Assembly (NCBI GenBank): GCA_902749685.1
Contig: CACVKW010000622.1
Location: 1 to 39,128 of the forward strand
From: Olavius sp. associated proteobacterium Delta 1
GTDB lineage: Bacteria; Desulfobacterota; Desulfobacteria; Desulfobacterales; JAFDCJ01
Direction of reading: 5' to 3'
DNA: 39,128 bases
Part shown: in pieces, positions 25,139 through 32,247 of the stretch
How the letters are laid out: each line of letters starts with the position of its first letter
Position numbering within the stretch: position 1 is the first letter of the stretch
The notes under the pieces: generated by a model
Seen by the model: the letters and a program-made list of their open reading frames with translations, nothing else
Database searches by the model: none
What the model was told of the DNA's origin: nothing
Made by a program: the position numbers and the translations under genes

Positions 25139-25915
25139 TCAGGCCGCTTGAACCTGTCGGCGTTCTATAACTTTGCCTCTGGTGCTGATTACCACTTCTT
25201 CCATGGGGATTGGTGCACCGGAAAGCTCCATGCCTTTTTTTACAATCATGGGAAGGGCTGAGCAGCAGGGGACCTCCATGACTACCGAGGTGATGCTTTG
25301 GATGCCGGAGACTTTGCAAATCTGGGCAAATTTTTCAATGTAATGCTGGGCGTCATCAAATTTCGGACAGCCCATCATGACCGCCTTGCCCTGCAGGAAA
25401 TCCTGGTGGAGAGTTGGGAAGGCCACCGGGACGCAGTCAGCCAGTACCAGAAGATCTGCGCCTTTTAAAAACGGTGCGGTTGGGGGCACCAGCATTATCT
25501 GAACCGGCCAGTGAGAAAGGGCGGATTCTGCTTCCTGGGCGGCAGGTGCGGCACCAGGCCGAGCCGCTGCGGGTTCGGCTGCTGCCGTTTTAAATGTCTG
25601 CATCTGTGCTGACGGGCAGCCACCGGAAACCATTGGCATTATTTTCGGTTCCGTGGTTTCATGGGTCTTCTTTTCGGCCAGGAATTCCTCTACAGCTTCC
25701 TCGTCAAATTCATCGGCTTGCCGCTCAATAATATTGAGAGCACCTTGCGGGCATTCGCCTAAACAGGCACCCAATCCGTCACAGTAAATATCGGCTACAA
25801 CCCGGGCCTTGCCATCTATGATTTCAAGGGCGCCCTCGGCGCAGGACGGCACGCAATTACCACAACCATCACACAGCTCTTCATCGATTTCTATGATTTT
25901 TCTGACTACTTTCAT
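25139..25915 (-). CDS. Ferredoxin-domain fusion protein with a C-terminal Cys-containing domain
   Basis: 258 residues, cytoplasmic. The N-terminal part has two ferredoxin motifs. The first is complete (C15, C18, C21, C25; LCDGCGNCVPSC). The second reads CDGLGACLGEC, with Leu48 in place of the second cysteine, leaving C45, C51 and C55. An Ala/Pro-rich linker (about 112-132) leads to a C-terminal domain with ADCVPVAFPTLHQDF, MMGCPKFDD and MEVPCCSALP, whose cysteines could bind a further cluster. Such proteins are common in anaerobes and act as electron-transfer adaptors, but the partner is not shown here. A GCCTG/CAGGC hairpin overlaps the stop codon. Confidence 0.82.
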   Translation of the reverse strand: MKVVRKIIEIDEELCDGCGNCVPSCAEGALEIIDGKARVVADIYCDGLGACLGECPQGALNIIERQADEFDEEAVEEFLAEKKTHETTEPKIMPMVSGGCPSAQMQTFKTAAAEPAAARPGAAPAAQEAESALSHWPVQIMLVPPTAPFLKGADLLVLADCVPVAFPTLHQDFLQGKAVMMGCPKFDDAQHYIEKFAQICKVSGIQSITSVVMEVPCCSALPMIVKKGMELSGAPIPMEEVVISTRGKVIERRQVQAA

Positions 25916-26030
25916 GATTTCTCCTTTTCGGTAAATTAGTTTGACCTAAATCGACCGTTTCAAATGTTAATAAGGGAATATTTTGCCACAATTTTTTTGG
26001 GATTCAATCCGTTTCTATATTTTGAAAGAA

Positions 26031-26112
26031 GCCACGAATTTTCACGAAATTGTTTTTTAAGTATAAGTGCTCCTGCTTTTGACTATCGCAATAATTCGTC
26101 TCAATTCGTGGC
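26031..26112. repeat. Inverted repeat GCCACGAATT with internal short repeats
   Basis: GCCACGAATT (26031-26040) is an exact complement of AATTCGTGGC (26103-26112). Each arm contains a second CACGAA/ACGAATT copy. The stuffer is about 40 bp. It lies in the gap between the HD-domain gene and the ferredoxin fusion gene, which otherwise shows no feature. Confidence 0.6.
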
Positions 26113-26184
26113 CAACTTATTTTTATAAGGCTAAAATTATACGCAATTGGTAACTATGAGCGCTTACATCATACCGCCTCTCGT

Positions 26185-26913
26185 TTAGCCCAACAGAACT
26201 TCCTGCGCAGTTTCGCGACCGGTCGGAGTCAGAAAAATTTTTTCTATTTTCTGCGACAGCATATCCCTGTCCATCGGATTTTCCTTCTGCTTTTCGTCGA
26301 GGTTTTCTATAAGGTCGGCATCATAAACCACTTTAAAGTTGGGGGTGTCGTCGGCTCGTGGATGATGATGATGACCGACAATATCACATACCTCTTCAAT
26401 TAATTCTTCCTGCGCCCCCAACTTGATTAATATAGACTTCGCGATGGCAGGTCCTTCCATTTCCTGATATTTTGCAGCGGTGCTGCCGTGCTTTTTTTCA
26501 GCCTCTATGATCCCGATGTCATGCAGATAAGCTGCCGATAGAATTACCGCCAGATTACCGCCTTCAAATTTACCGATTTTTTCGGCATAGCGCGCAACCC
26601 GGGAGGCATGGCCGATTCGTTTGAAATCGCTTTTAAAGTAGCGTTTCATTTCAATGGCCACCCGATCTTTGAGCAAATTATCTTTTTGAGCCAATAGTTC
26701 AGGCGGTAAATTCCCGATACACTGCTCGGCAAACTGGCAGTAGGAGGCGCAGCCGAAATCCATACTCGGATTAACAAACCGGTGACCGCAATTGCCGCAT
26801 TTTCGCGTCGTGTCATCTTTAAAAAATTCCACCGCCTGTTCACACTTCGGGCATTTTACCTCAAAGATCGCCCCTGGTTGCCAGTATTGGGTATCTTGTC
26901 CGGGACATTTCAT
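26185..26913 (-). CDS. HD-domain phosphohydrolase with N-terminal zinc ribbon
   Basis: 242 residues from the ATG at 26913 (AGGAA site 7 bp upstream). Residues 20-45 form a zinc ribbon (C21PKC24, C39GNC42). A second Cys group follows, C55-x3-C59-x5-C65. Residues about 95-205 form an HD domain: H102, H131-D132 (AAYLHDIGI), the histidine run GHHHHP (181-184), and D198/D200 (VVYDADLIEN). HD proteins hydrolyse phosphate esters, often nucleotides; substrate unknown. The gene diverges from the Crp/Fnr regulator and shares the region holding an FNR-like box. Confidence 0.85.
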   Translation of the reverse strand: MKCPGQDTQYWQPGAIFEVKCPKCEQAVEFFKDDTTRKCGNCGHRFVNPSMDFGCASYCQFAEQCIGNLPPELLAQKDNLLKDRVAIEMKRYFKSDFKRIGHASRVARYAEKIGKFEGGNLAVILSAAYLHDIGIIEAEKKHGSTAAKYQEMEGPAIAKSILIKLGAQEELIEEVCDIVGHHHHPRADDTPNFKVVYDADLIENLDEKQKENPMDRDMLSQKIEKIFLTPTGRETAQEVLLG

Positions 26914-26989
26914 GGTCAATTCCTTTCACTAATAAAAACTGAAACATTCAATTTAAGTTCGAATATACTTGATTTATTCCATTAACACC

Positions 26990-27003
26990 TTGACTTAGAT
27001 CAA
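26990..27003. promoter_or_regulatory. FNR-like box TTGACTTAGATCAA
   Basis: Matches the FNR consensus TTGAT-N4-ATCAA with one mismatch. It lies between the divergent HD-domain and Crp/Fnr genes, 77 bp before the HD start and 90 bp before the regulator start, so it could control either or both. Confidence 0.65.
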
Positions 27004-27093
27004 AACAGCCCAAAAATTATTTCAGTATTGAAATCCCTCTCCTTTGGATTCATTGGCCTTGACAAAGAATGATAATTAATTAACAAGAGTGCT

Positions 27094-27783
27094 ATGAAAA
27101 AAAATCTGGATGTTATAGCTGCAATTCCCATTTTCAATGGCCTTCCCGAAGATCAGATAGCAGCGATCAAGCAGATTGCCATTGAAAAGCAAATTAATAA
27201 AGGTGAAATTATTTTCTCCGAGGGAGAAGCAGGCAATGGCTTTTTTGTCATTGCCGAAGGCCGTGTAAAGATTTTTAAAGTTTCGGCCGAGGGCAAAGAG
27301 CAGATCCTGCATATATTCGGCCCCGGGCAACCTTTTGGAGAGGTGCCCGTTTTTGCCGGCCAGAGATTTCCGGCCAATGCCCAGGCCATTGATAAAACCC
27401 GGGCCCTGTTTTTGCCCAGAGCCGCAATCGTTGACCTGATCGCCTCAAATCCGTCGTTGGCTCTGAATATGCTGGCTGTAATGTCCAATAAACTCCGCCA
27501 GTTTACCGTCCAAATTGAAAACCTGTCATTAAAAGAAATGCCGGCCCGGCTGGCATCGTACCTGATTTTCCTGGCCGAGAAACGAGAAGCTGACGGGGCT
27601 GTTACCCTGAATATCTCTAAAGGCCAGCTTGCCAGTATTTTGGGCACTATCCCGGAAACACTATCTCGAATTTTTGCCAAGCTGTCGGGTCAACATTTAA
27701 TTCGCGTCGAAGGCAAGAAAATCTTCCTGCTGGATCGTGGGGGTTTGGAAGACCTGGCTGAATACGGCAAGGATATGGAATGA
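27094..27783 (+). CDS. Crp/Fnr-family transcriptional regulator with FNR-type recognition helix, no cysteines
   Basis: 229 residues. Residues about 10-125 form a cyclic-nucleotide-binding-like beta-roll (GEAGNGFFVIAEGRVKIFK, then PGQPFGEVPVFAG). A dimerisation helix and a winged HTH follow (about 145-215). The recognition helix reads PETLSRIFAKL, giving E188, S191 and R192. This is the ExxSR pattern by which FNR reads TTGAT half-sites, not the RExxxR of CRP. The protein contains no cysteine, so it cannot hold the oxygen-sensing [4Fe-4S] cluster of FNR and must sense another ligand (haem, NO or a small molecule). Weak AAGAG ribosome site. Probably an autoregulator and regulator of stress genes here. 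Confidence 0.92.
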   Translation: MKKNLDVIAAIPIFNGLPEDQIAAIKQIAIEKQINKGEIIFSEGEAGNGFFVIAEGRVKIFKVSAEGKEQILHIFGPGQPFGEVPVFAGQRFPANAQAIDKTRALFLPRAAIVDLIASNPSLALNMLAVMSNKLRQFTVQIENLSLKEMPARLASYLIFLAEKREADGAVTLNISKGQLASILGTIPETLSRIFAKLSGQHLIRVEGKKIFLLDRGGLEDLAEYGKDME

Positions 27784-27786
27784 GAT

Positions 27787-27958
27787 AGGTTCAGGGGTTC
27801 AGGGTTCAAGGTTCAAAGGCTTGCGCGCCTCAGGAGGATTCAGGGTTTTGTTAGCTAAATATCCGATATTCTTTAATGCTTTATCTCTTTTGGGCTCACG
27901 AATCTGCCGTACAGCAATTATCTAACCTTTGAACCCTGAACCTTTGAACTATGAACCC
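27787..27958. repeat. Inverted pair of heptamer arrays, AGGTTCA / CCTTTGAA
   Basis: Left array 27787-27819: AGGTTCA, GGGGTTCA, GGGTTCA, AGGTTCA, AAGG. Right array 27926-27958: CCTTTGAA, CCCTGAA, CCTTTGAA, CTATGAA, CCC, the approximate reverse complement. Stuffer of about 106 bp. It fills the whole gap between the converging Crp/Fnr and ferritin-like genes, starting 3 bp after one stop and ending 1 bp before the other. Confidence 0.75.
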
Positions 27959-27959
27959 A

Positions 27960-28436
27960 TTAACTTTTTAGTTCCACCAGTTTTCTGCTGAGCAATTTGA
28001 TGTGTCCCATTTCTTCTTTGATGATGTGATCCAAACGAGCTCTGCCAAGTTTCTGCGGCACCGCTTCCTGCATTCCCAGATAGAAAACAATAGAGTCTTT
28101 TTCAGCTTCGATGGCCGATTTGAGTATTTGTTTCATCGAAGTGACATCAATTTCTTTCTCAAAGAAAACACGGGTGTCTGCCAGCGCACGCAAATATAAA
28201 GCCGCCTCGTCCTCGGGGTCAAAAACGGTGGACGCTTTTTCCAGGCCTGATATTTCGGCTCGCATGGCTTTAAATGTTTCTTCATGCGCATCTTCCATGG
28301 CCGCCAGTTCCAGCAAAAATTCTTTGTTGACAGAATCCTGTGTGCTGTCAGCAGCTGTGCGATAGAATTTTCCGCCGTTTCGTTCCATTTGTTGCGCCAT
28401 TTCAAATACGTCGTCCGCGTTGAAATCGTAACTCAT
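27960..28436 (-). CDS. Ferritin-like (rubrerythrin-family) protein without rubredoxin domain
   Basis: A 158-residue four-helix protein. Glu/His metal-ligand patterns are visible: QQMERNGGKFYRTAA, then ELAAMEDAHEETF, then SAIEAEKDSIVFY, then HIIKEEMGHIKLL. This fits a diiron site of the ferritin-like/rubrerythrin group. No Cys-rich rubredoxin tail. It probably handles peroxide or iron under oxidative stress, in keeping with the island nearby. It converges on the Crp/Fnr gene. Confidence 0.87.
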   Translation of the reverse strand: MSYDFNADDVFEMAQQMERNGGKFYRTAADSTQDSVNKEFLLELAAMEDAHEETFKAMRAEISGLEKASTVFDPEDEAALYLRALADTRVFFEKEIDVTSMKQILKSAIEAEKDSIVFYLGMQEAVPQKLGRARLDHIIKEEMGHIKLLSRKLVELKS

Positions 28437-28854
28437 TTTTGATCCTTTCTTTCTTAAATAATATATCTTGCGTTGATTGCCGACACCTCAAGCGACTTTG
28501 CGATCCAGCCGGGTGTTAACCGAACTTTGCATGAGTCGAAGGCTCTCATATTCTCATAAATTCTCATGCAAGATTCAGCCACCAATTGGTTGTAAATATA
28601 TATACGATAAGCGATCTTGTAAAGAGACCAGCCTACTGATGTTTTCTAACGTTCTTGAGCAATTATTTAGCTGTAGGCAGACCTTTAATTTTTAATATTC
28701 GCGCTTATCTTTCCAACAGGTCAACAGCTTCTATTGGCAAAAAAAGATAGGATTTCAAATTGTTATATAGCTTTTTGCCTGTTTGCGAGAAATCTAAAAT
28801 CTTTTAATCATTTTTATTGACAGCACAATGTGGTATTTTGTATACTAATTAGCT
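28437..28854. other. Intergenic region before the Cys-rich exported protein
   Basis: About 418 bp, AT-rich, no gene recognised. It contains three nearby TTCTCAT-like units (about 28545-28567), and at its right end a good promoter described separately. Confidence 0.5.
28817..28846 (+). promoter_or_regulatory. Sigma70-type promoter
   Basis: TTGACA at 28817-28822 and TATACT at 28841-28846 with an 18-bp spacer. Transcription would begin 1-3 nt before the first ATG (28855), so the message is either leaderless or translated from a later start. Confidence 0.65.
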
Positions 28855-29289
28855 ATGAATAAGACCTCCACTGGCACAAGATCGATCATGCTGAAGGCTG
28901 TGTGTACGGCCATGGCCCTTATTCTGGGTGGAAGCCTGTTTGCCGCCGGGGTAATGGGATCTGATGGTTGCGGCATGAAATGCTGCTGTCAGACCGGCCC
29001 GACCCACATGCAGGCCTCGGCCGAAAAACAGATGCGAGCACCCATGGGCTGCTGTTCGGGGGTCCCGCTTAGTCCCTGCGATTTACAATCCGCCAAACCA
29101 TTTGAATTGCCGGAGATTATCCTGTCCTCATGCTGTAATGATCTTTCCTATCCTGGCGGGGCATCGGTTATCTTAACCGAAACCAGTGACAAGAGTCATA
29201 ATTCCGGCGGCAAATTTATTGTTCAGGTCCTGGACCCGAAATTCAATTCTCCCCCCCTATATTTACAAAATTTATCATTTCTCATTTGA
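28855..29289 (+). CDS. Cys-rich exported protein of unknown function
   Basis: 144 residues (or about 133 from the ATG at 28888). A signal-peptide-like segment (AVCTAMALILGGSLFAAGV) is followed by cysteine clusters: C39, C43-C45 (GCGMKCCCQ), C66-C67 (MGCCSG), C75 and C93-C94 (SSCCND). The arrangement suggests a periplasmic metal-binding or metal-delivery protein, but I know no characterised relative. There is no Shine-Dalgarno at either start. It precedes the DUF2318/ABC/TlpA operon, and an FNR-like box overlaps its stop codon, so it may be a partner or regulated separately. Confidence 0.65.
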   Translation: MNKTSTGTRSIMLKAVCTAMALILGGSLFAAGVMGSDGCGMKCCCQTGPTHMQASAEKQMRAPMGCCSGVPLSPCDLQSAKPFELPEIILSSCCNDLSYPGGASVILTETSDKSHNSGGKFIVQVLDPKFNSPPLYLQNLSFLI

Positions 29290-29299
29290 TTTACATCAA
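29286..29299. promoter_or_regulatory. Perfect FNR-consensus box TTGATTTACATCAA
   Basis: Exact TTGAT-N4-ATCAA. It overlaps the TGA stop of the Cys-rich gene and lies about 350 bp before the DUF2318 start. It shares TTGAYTTASATCAA with the box next to the Crp/Fnr gene. Confidence 0.65.
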
Positions 29300-29646
29300 A
29301 TCGCAGGCGTCAGCCTGCAACATCTCAGTATTTTGAAATCCTGTTTATATAATTTAGATTGGTTGGCTGAGTTTGCCGGTTAGATTTAGATGCCTGGAAA
29401 ATATACCGGTGCTATCATCACGATTATCTGTTCCAGCTAATTTTTCCGCCCTGAAAAATAGGCATACCAGGTCTGGATAAAACATAATGGTCTGTTTGAA
29501 ACTGATGAGAATGTTTTGGTGTTATCCGGGCGGTTTAATTAAGCTTATGAATTCAAGTGCTCAGTTCTATAGCGGTCTGTATTTGTCCGAAACAAAATTA
29601 TAATTTTGACCAAATATTATAAAAACTGATTAAAGGAGTCGTTCTC
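29290..29646. other. Intergenic region upstream of the DUF2318/ABC operon
   Basis: No gene seen. It starts with the FNR-like box and a perfect hairpin, GCAGGC-GTCA-GCCTGC (29303-29318). That hairpin has no T-run but may end the Cys-rich transcript or form part of a leader. The 3' end carries the AAAGGAG ribosome binding site (29632-29638) of the next gene. Confidence 0.5.
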
Positions 29647-30225
29647 ATGTCAAAAAAAGGCAAGAATAAAAACCAGCAAAAAAATAAGAACCAGGAAAAA
29701 ATCGCCGCCAAAAAGGCGGCTGTGTTAGGAACCGAGAGCAAAAGCCGTCTGCCGCTTTTAGTCGCAGCCATTGGAGTCGTCCTCATAGCCGGGGTGGCAA
29801 TTTTTTATGTATTTCAACCCGGTGGCGAAATGACAGCAACCGCATCTGCACCGGTATCCTCCAGCAACACTTTCGTGTCCTTTCCCGTCAGTCTGTTTGA
29901 CGACGGCAAGGCGCGTCATTTTGAGCATGTGGACGGTAATATGACCATTCGCTATTTTGTTCTCAAAAGCTCGGATGGTGTTATCCGGGCGGCATTTGAT
30001 GCCTGCGATGTTTGCTGGCCGGCCGGTAAAGGCTATTATCAGGAGGGCGATCACATGGTTTGCCGGAATTGCGGCCGCCGGTTTGCTTCCGTTTTGGTCA
30101 ACGAAGTCAAGGGCGGTTGTAATCCGGCACCGTTAAACCGAAACCTGGAAAATAATAAATTGATTATTCAGATAAAGGACATCCAGGAAGGTCGTCAATA
30201 TTTTAATTTCGATGGAAAGGCCTAG
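29647..30225 (+). CDS. DUF2318 membrane-anchored Cys-rich protein (P19-type iron system component)
   Basis: 192 residues. A very basic N-terminus (about 1-33) precedes one transmembrane anchor (LPLLVAAIGVVLIAGVAIF), leaving the rest outside. The DUF2318 core has C120/C123 (FDACDVCWPAGKGY), C139/C142 (VCRNCGRRF) and C158 (GGCNP), the family's predicted Fe-S or metal-binding set. In Campylobacter and relatives, DUF2318 proteins are encoded with ABC permease, ATPase and thioredoxin genes around the P19 iron system. The next three genes reproduce that set, though no P19 or FTR1 gene is present. AAAGGAG site upstream. Confidence 0.87.
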   Translation: MSKKGKNKNQQKNKNQEKIAAKKAAVLGTESKSRLPLLVAAIGVVLIAGVAIFYVFQPGGEMTATASAPVSSSNTFVSFPVSLFDDGKARHFEHVDGNMTIRYFVLKSSDGVIRAAFDACDVCWPAGKGYYQEGDHMVCRNCGRRFASVLVNEVKGGCNPAPLNRNLENNKLIIQIKDIQEGRQYFNFDGKA

Positions 30226-30229
30226 CTAT

Positions 30230-31387
30230 ATGAATCTTAATGACATATCCATAAAAAACCTTTTACGGCGCAAGGGCAAGGCCGCTTTTGTGCTTGCCGG
30301 TCTGGTCATCGGCGTTTCCACGGTGGTGGGAATTATCAGCTATATTGAAGCCATGACCAGCGACATCAATCACAAACTCGAAAAGTTTGGGGCCAATATT
30401 CTGGTCGTGCCCAAAACTGAAAACCTGGCGCTCTCATATGGTGGGCTGTCTCTTGGCGGGGTGTCTTTTGAAATGGAAGAAATTCGCCAGAAGGACCTGG
30501 GACGCGTGAGCCAGATTAAGAATTCAGCCAATATCGCCGCCCTGGGACCGCTGGTCCTGGGGGTCGCTAATGTCGCCAGCCATAAAGTACTTTTGGCCGG
30601 TGTCGATTTCAAAGCAGCCGAAATTTTAAAACCCTGGTGGAAAGTACAGGGTGCCCTGCCGGGTGCGGACGGAATTGTATTGGGTACCGAAGCTGCCCGG
30701 GTACTTGATTTGGAGGCCGGAAGCAGACTTAAGATCAACGACAATGATTTAGTGGTCTCCGGCATCCTGCTGCCTACCGGTTCCCAGGACGATCAGCTGA
30801 TATTTACCCGCCTTGGCACGGCCCAGTCGATTTTCGGCAAGCAGGGAAAGGTTTCCATGGCCGAGGTGGCCGCTCTTTGCAAAGACTGCCCGATCGAGGC
30901 CATGGTCAAACAAATCTCCGACGCGCTTCCCGGCGCCAAAGTGATGGCCATCCAGCAGGTTGTCAAAAGCCGCATGGAGACGCTGGGGCAGCTCAAAAAA
31001 TTTTCCTACGGTATATCGGGCATCATCCTTCTGATCGGCAGTCTGGTTGTCCTGGTGACAATGATGAGCAGTGTCCGGGAGCGAACCGATGAAATCGGCA
31101 TTTTTCGAGCGATCGGATATCGCAAGCGGCACATTATGAGGATCGTTTTTACGGAGGCAGCGATTGTATCGGGAATGGCCGGTATCATCGGCTATATTCT
31201 GGGATTTGCAGCAACCAAGGCCGGACTGGCAATATTCAGCGAAAGCCATTCGGGATTAGTTCCTTTTAATCTGGAACTGGCAGGCGCCGCATTCATCACC
31301 GCGCTGGCTGTTGGTTTGATCTCCAGTGCCTATCCGGCATTAATGGCTGCCCGGATGGATCCGAATGAAGCCCTGAGGGCGCTGTAG
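30230..31387 (+). CDS. FtsX/MacB-type ABC transporter permease
   Basis: 385 residues from the ATG at 30230 (GGAAAGG 9 bp upstream; an ATG 18 bp earlier overlaps the previous gene and is less likely). Layout is MacB/FtsX-like: one N-terminal transmembrane helix (KAAFVLAGLVIGVSTVVGII), a large external domain (about 45-260), then three C-terminal helices (YGISGIILLIGSLVVLV, then AIVSGMAGIIGYILGF, then AAFITALAVGLISSAYPA) with the cytoplasmic DEIGIFRAIGYRKRHIM coupling segment. Such permeases usually perform mechanotransmission or export rather than classical uptake. It would pair with the ATPase encoded next. Confidence 0.92.
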   Translation: MNLNDISIKNLLRRKGKAAFVLAGLVIGVSTVVGIISYIEAMTSDINHKLEKFGANILVVPKTENLALSYGGLSLGGVSFEMEEIRQKDLGRVSQIKNSANIAALGPLVLGVANVASHKVLLAGVDFKAAEILKPWWKVQGALPGADGIVLGTEAARVLDLEAGSRLKINDNDLVVSGILLPTGSQDDQLIFTRLGTAQSIFGKQGKVSMAEVAALCKDCPIEAMVKQISDALPGAKVMAIQQVVKSRMETLGQLKKFSYGISGIILLIGSLVVLVTMMSSVRERTDEIGIFRAIGYRKRHIMRIVFTEAAIVSGMAGIIGYILGFAATKAGLAIFSESHSGLVPFNLELAGAAFITALAVGLISSAYPALMAARMDPNEALRAL

Positions 31388-31419
31388 TTTATTATTAAAA
31401 AAATTGGAGCTAACTAACT

Positions 31420-32247
31420 ATGAGTTATATCGTAGCCGAAAATTTAACTAAAACATACGGCAGCGGCGATGCGATCGTTTCAGCGGTCGATGACATCAGT
31501 TTTCAAATCGGGGAAGGCGAATTCATTGGTGTGATGGGTGAATCCGGTGCCGGCAAATCAACTTTGCTCGGCATGATGGGCGCCATGAACGCCCCAACCT
31601 CAGGCCGGTTGGTTGTCGATGATATTGACATTTACAGCCTGCGCCAGGAACAACAGGCAGATTTTCGCAGAGAGTTTCTGGGGTTTATCTTCCAGAGTTT
31701 TCATCTCGTGCCCTACCTGACGGTTATCGAAAATGTTATGCTGCCGCTGGTTGTCGTCAAGGCGAACAAAAAGAAGAAGCGGGCGATGGCGCAGGAGGCC
31801 TTGACCAAGGTCGGTCTGCGGGACAAAGCCAATCGCCTGCCGAATCAAATTTCAGGCGGTGAAAAGGAAAGAGTCGCAATTGCACGGTCAATCGTTAACG
31901 AGCCACCGGTTTTACTGGCGGATGAACCCACGGGTAACCTGGACACCAAAACCACTCGCGAAATTATGGAGCTGCTCCTGCAACTTAATCGGGAAGGCAT
32001 GACGATCATCATGGTTACTCACAGCCCGGATTGTGCCGGCTATGCGCAACGGATTTTGCGGGTAACCGACGGCAGGCTGGAGGAAGACAATTCTAACCTA
32101 AGGAGAGTGGAGAAATGGCAAAAAGGAGAAAAAATCCGTAACAAACTTCGACAGGGATTAACCGTTGATCAGGTGGTTAAGCTGGTAGACAAAGAATACG
32201 GGCACAAAATTTCTGAACCATGCCAAAAAGTATACGACTTAAAATAG
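31420..32247 (+). CDS. ABC transporter ATP-binding protein (MacB/LolD type) with C-terminal extension
   Basis: 275 residues. Walker A is GESGAGKST (40-48), Q-loop Q92 (FIFQSFHLVP), signature QISGGEKERVAIAR (SGGE where SGGQ is usual), Walker B VLLADEPTGNLD (D168, E169), H-loop H201 (MVTHS). The core ends near residue 225. About 50 extra residues follow (KGEKIRNKLRQGLTVDQVV, then KEYGHKISEPCQ) that are not part of the standard fold and may contact a partner. It energises the permease just upstream. Its last 28 bases overlap the TlpA-like gene in another frame, pointing to translational coupling. Confidence 0.93.
   Translation: MSYIVAENLTKTYGSGDAIVSAVDDISFQIGEGEFIGVMGESGAGKSTLLGMMGAMNAPTSGRLVVDDIDIYSLRQEQQADFRREFLGFIFQSFHLVPYLTVIENVMLPLVVVKANKKKKRAMAQEALTKVGLRDKANRLPNQISGGEKERVAIARSIVNEPPVLLADEPTGNLDTKTTREIMELLLQLNREGMTIIMVTHSPDCAGYAQRILRVTDGRLEEDNSNLRRVEKWQKGEKIRNKLRQGLTVDQVVKLVDKEYGHKISEPCQKVYDLK

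Noticed and set aside
27059..27086. TTGACA at 27059-27064 as promoter of the Crp/Fnr gene
   Set aside because: Any -10 at proper spacing would put transcription start at or after the start codon at 27094.
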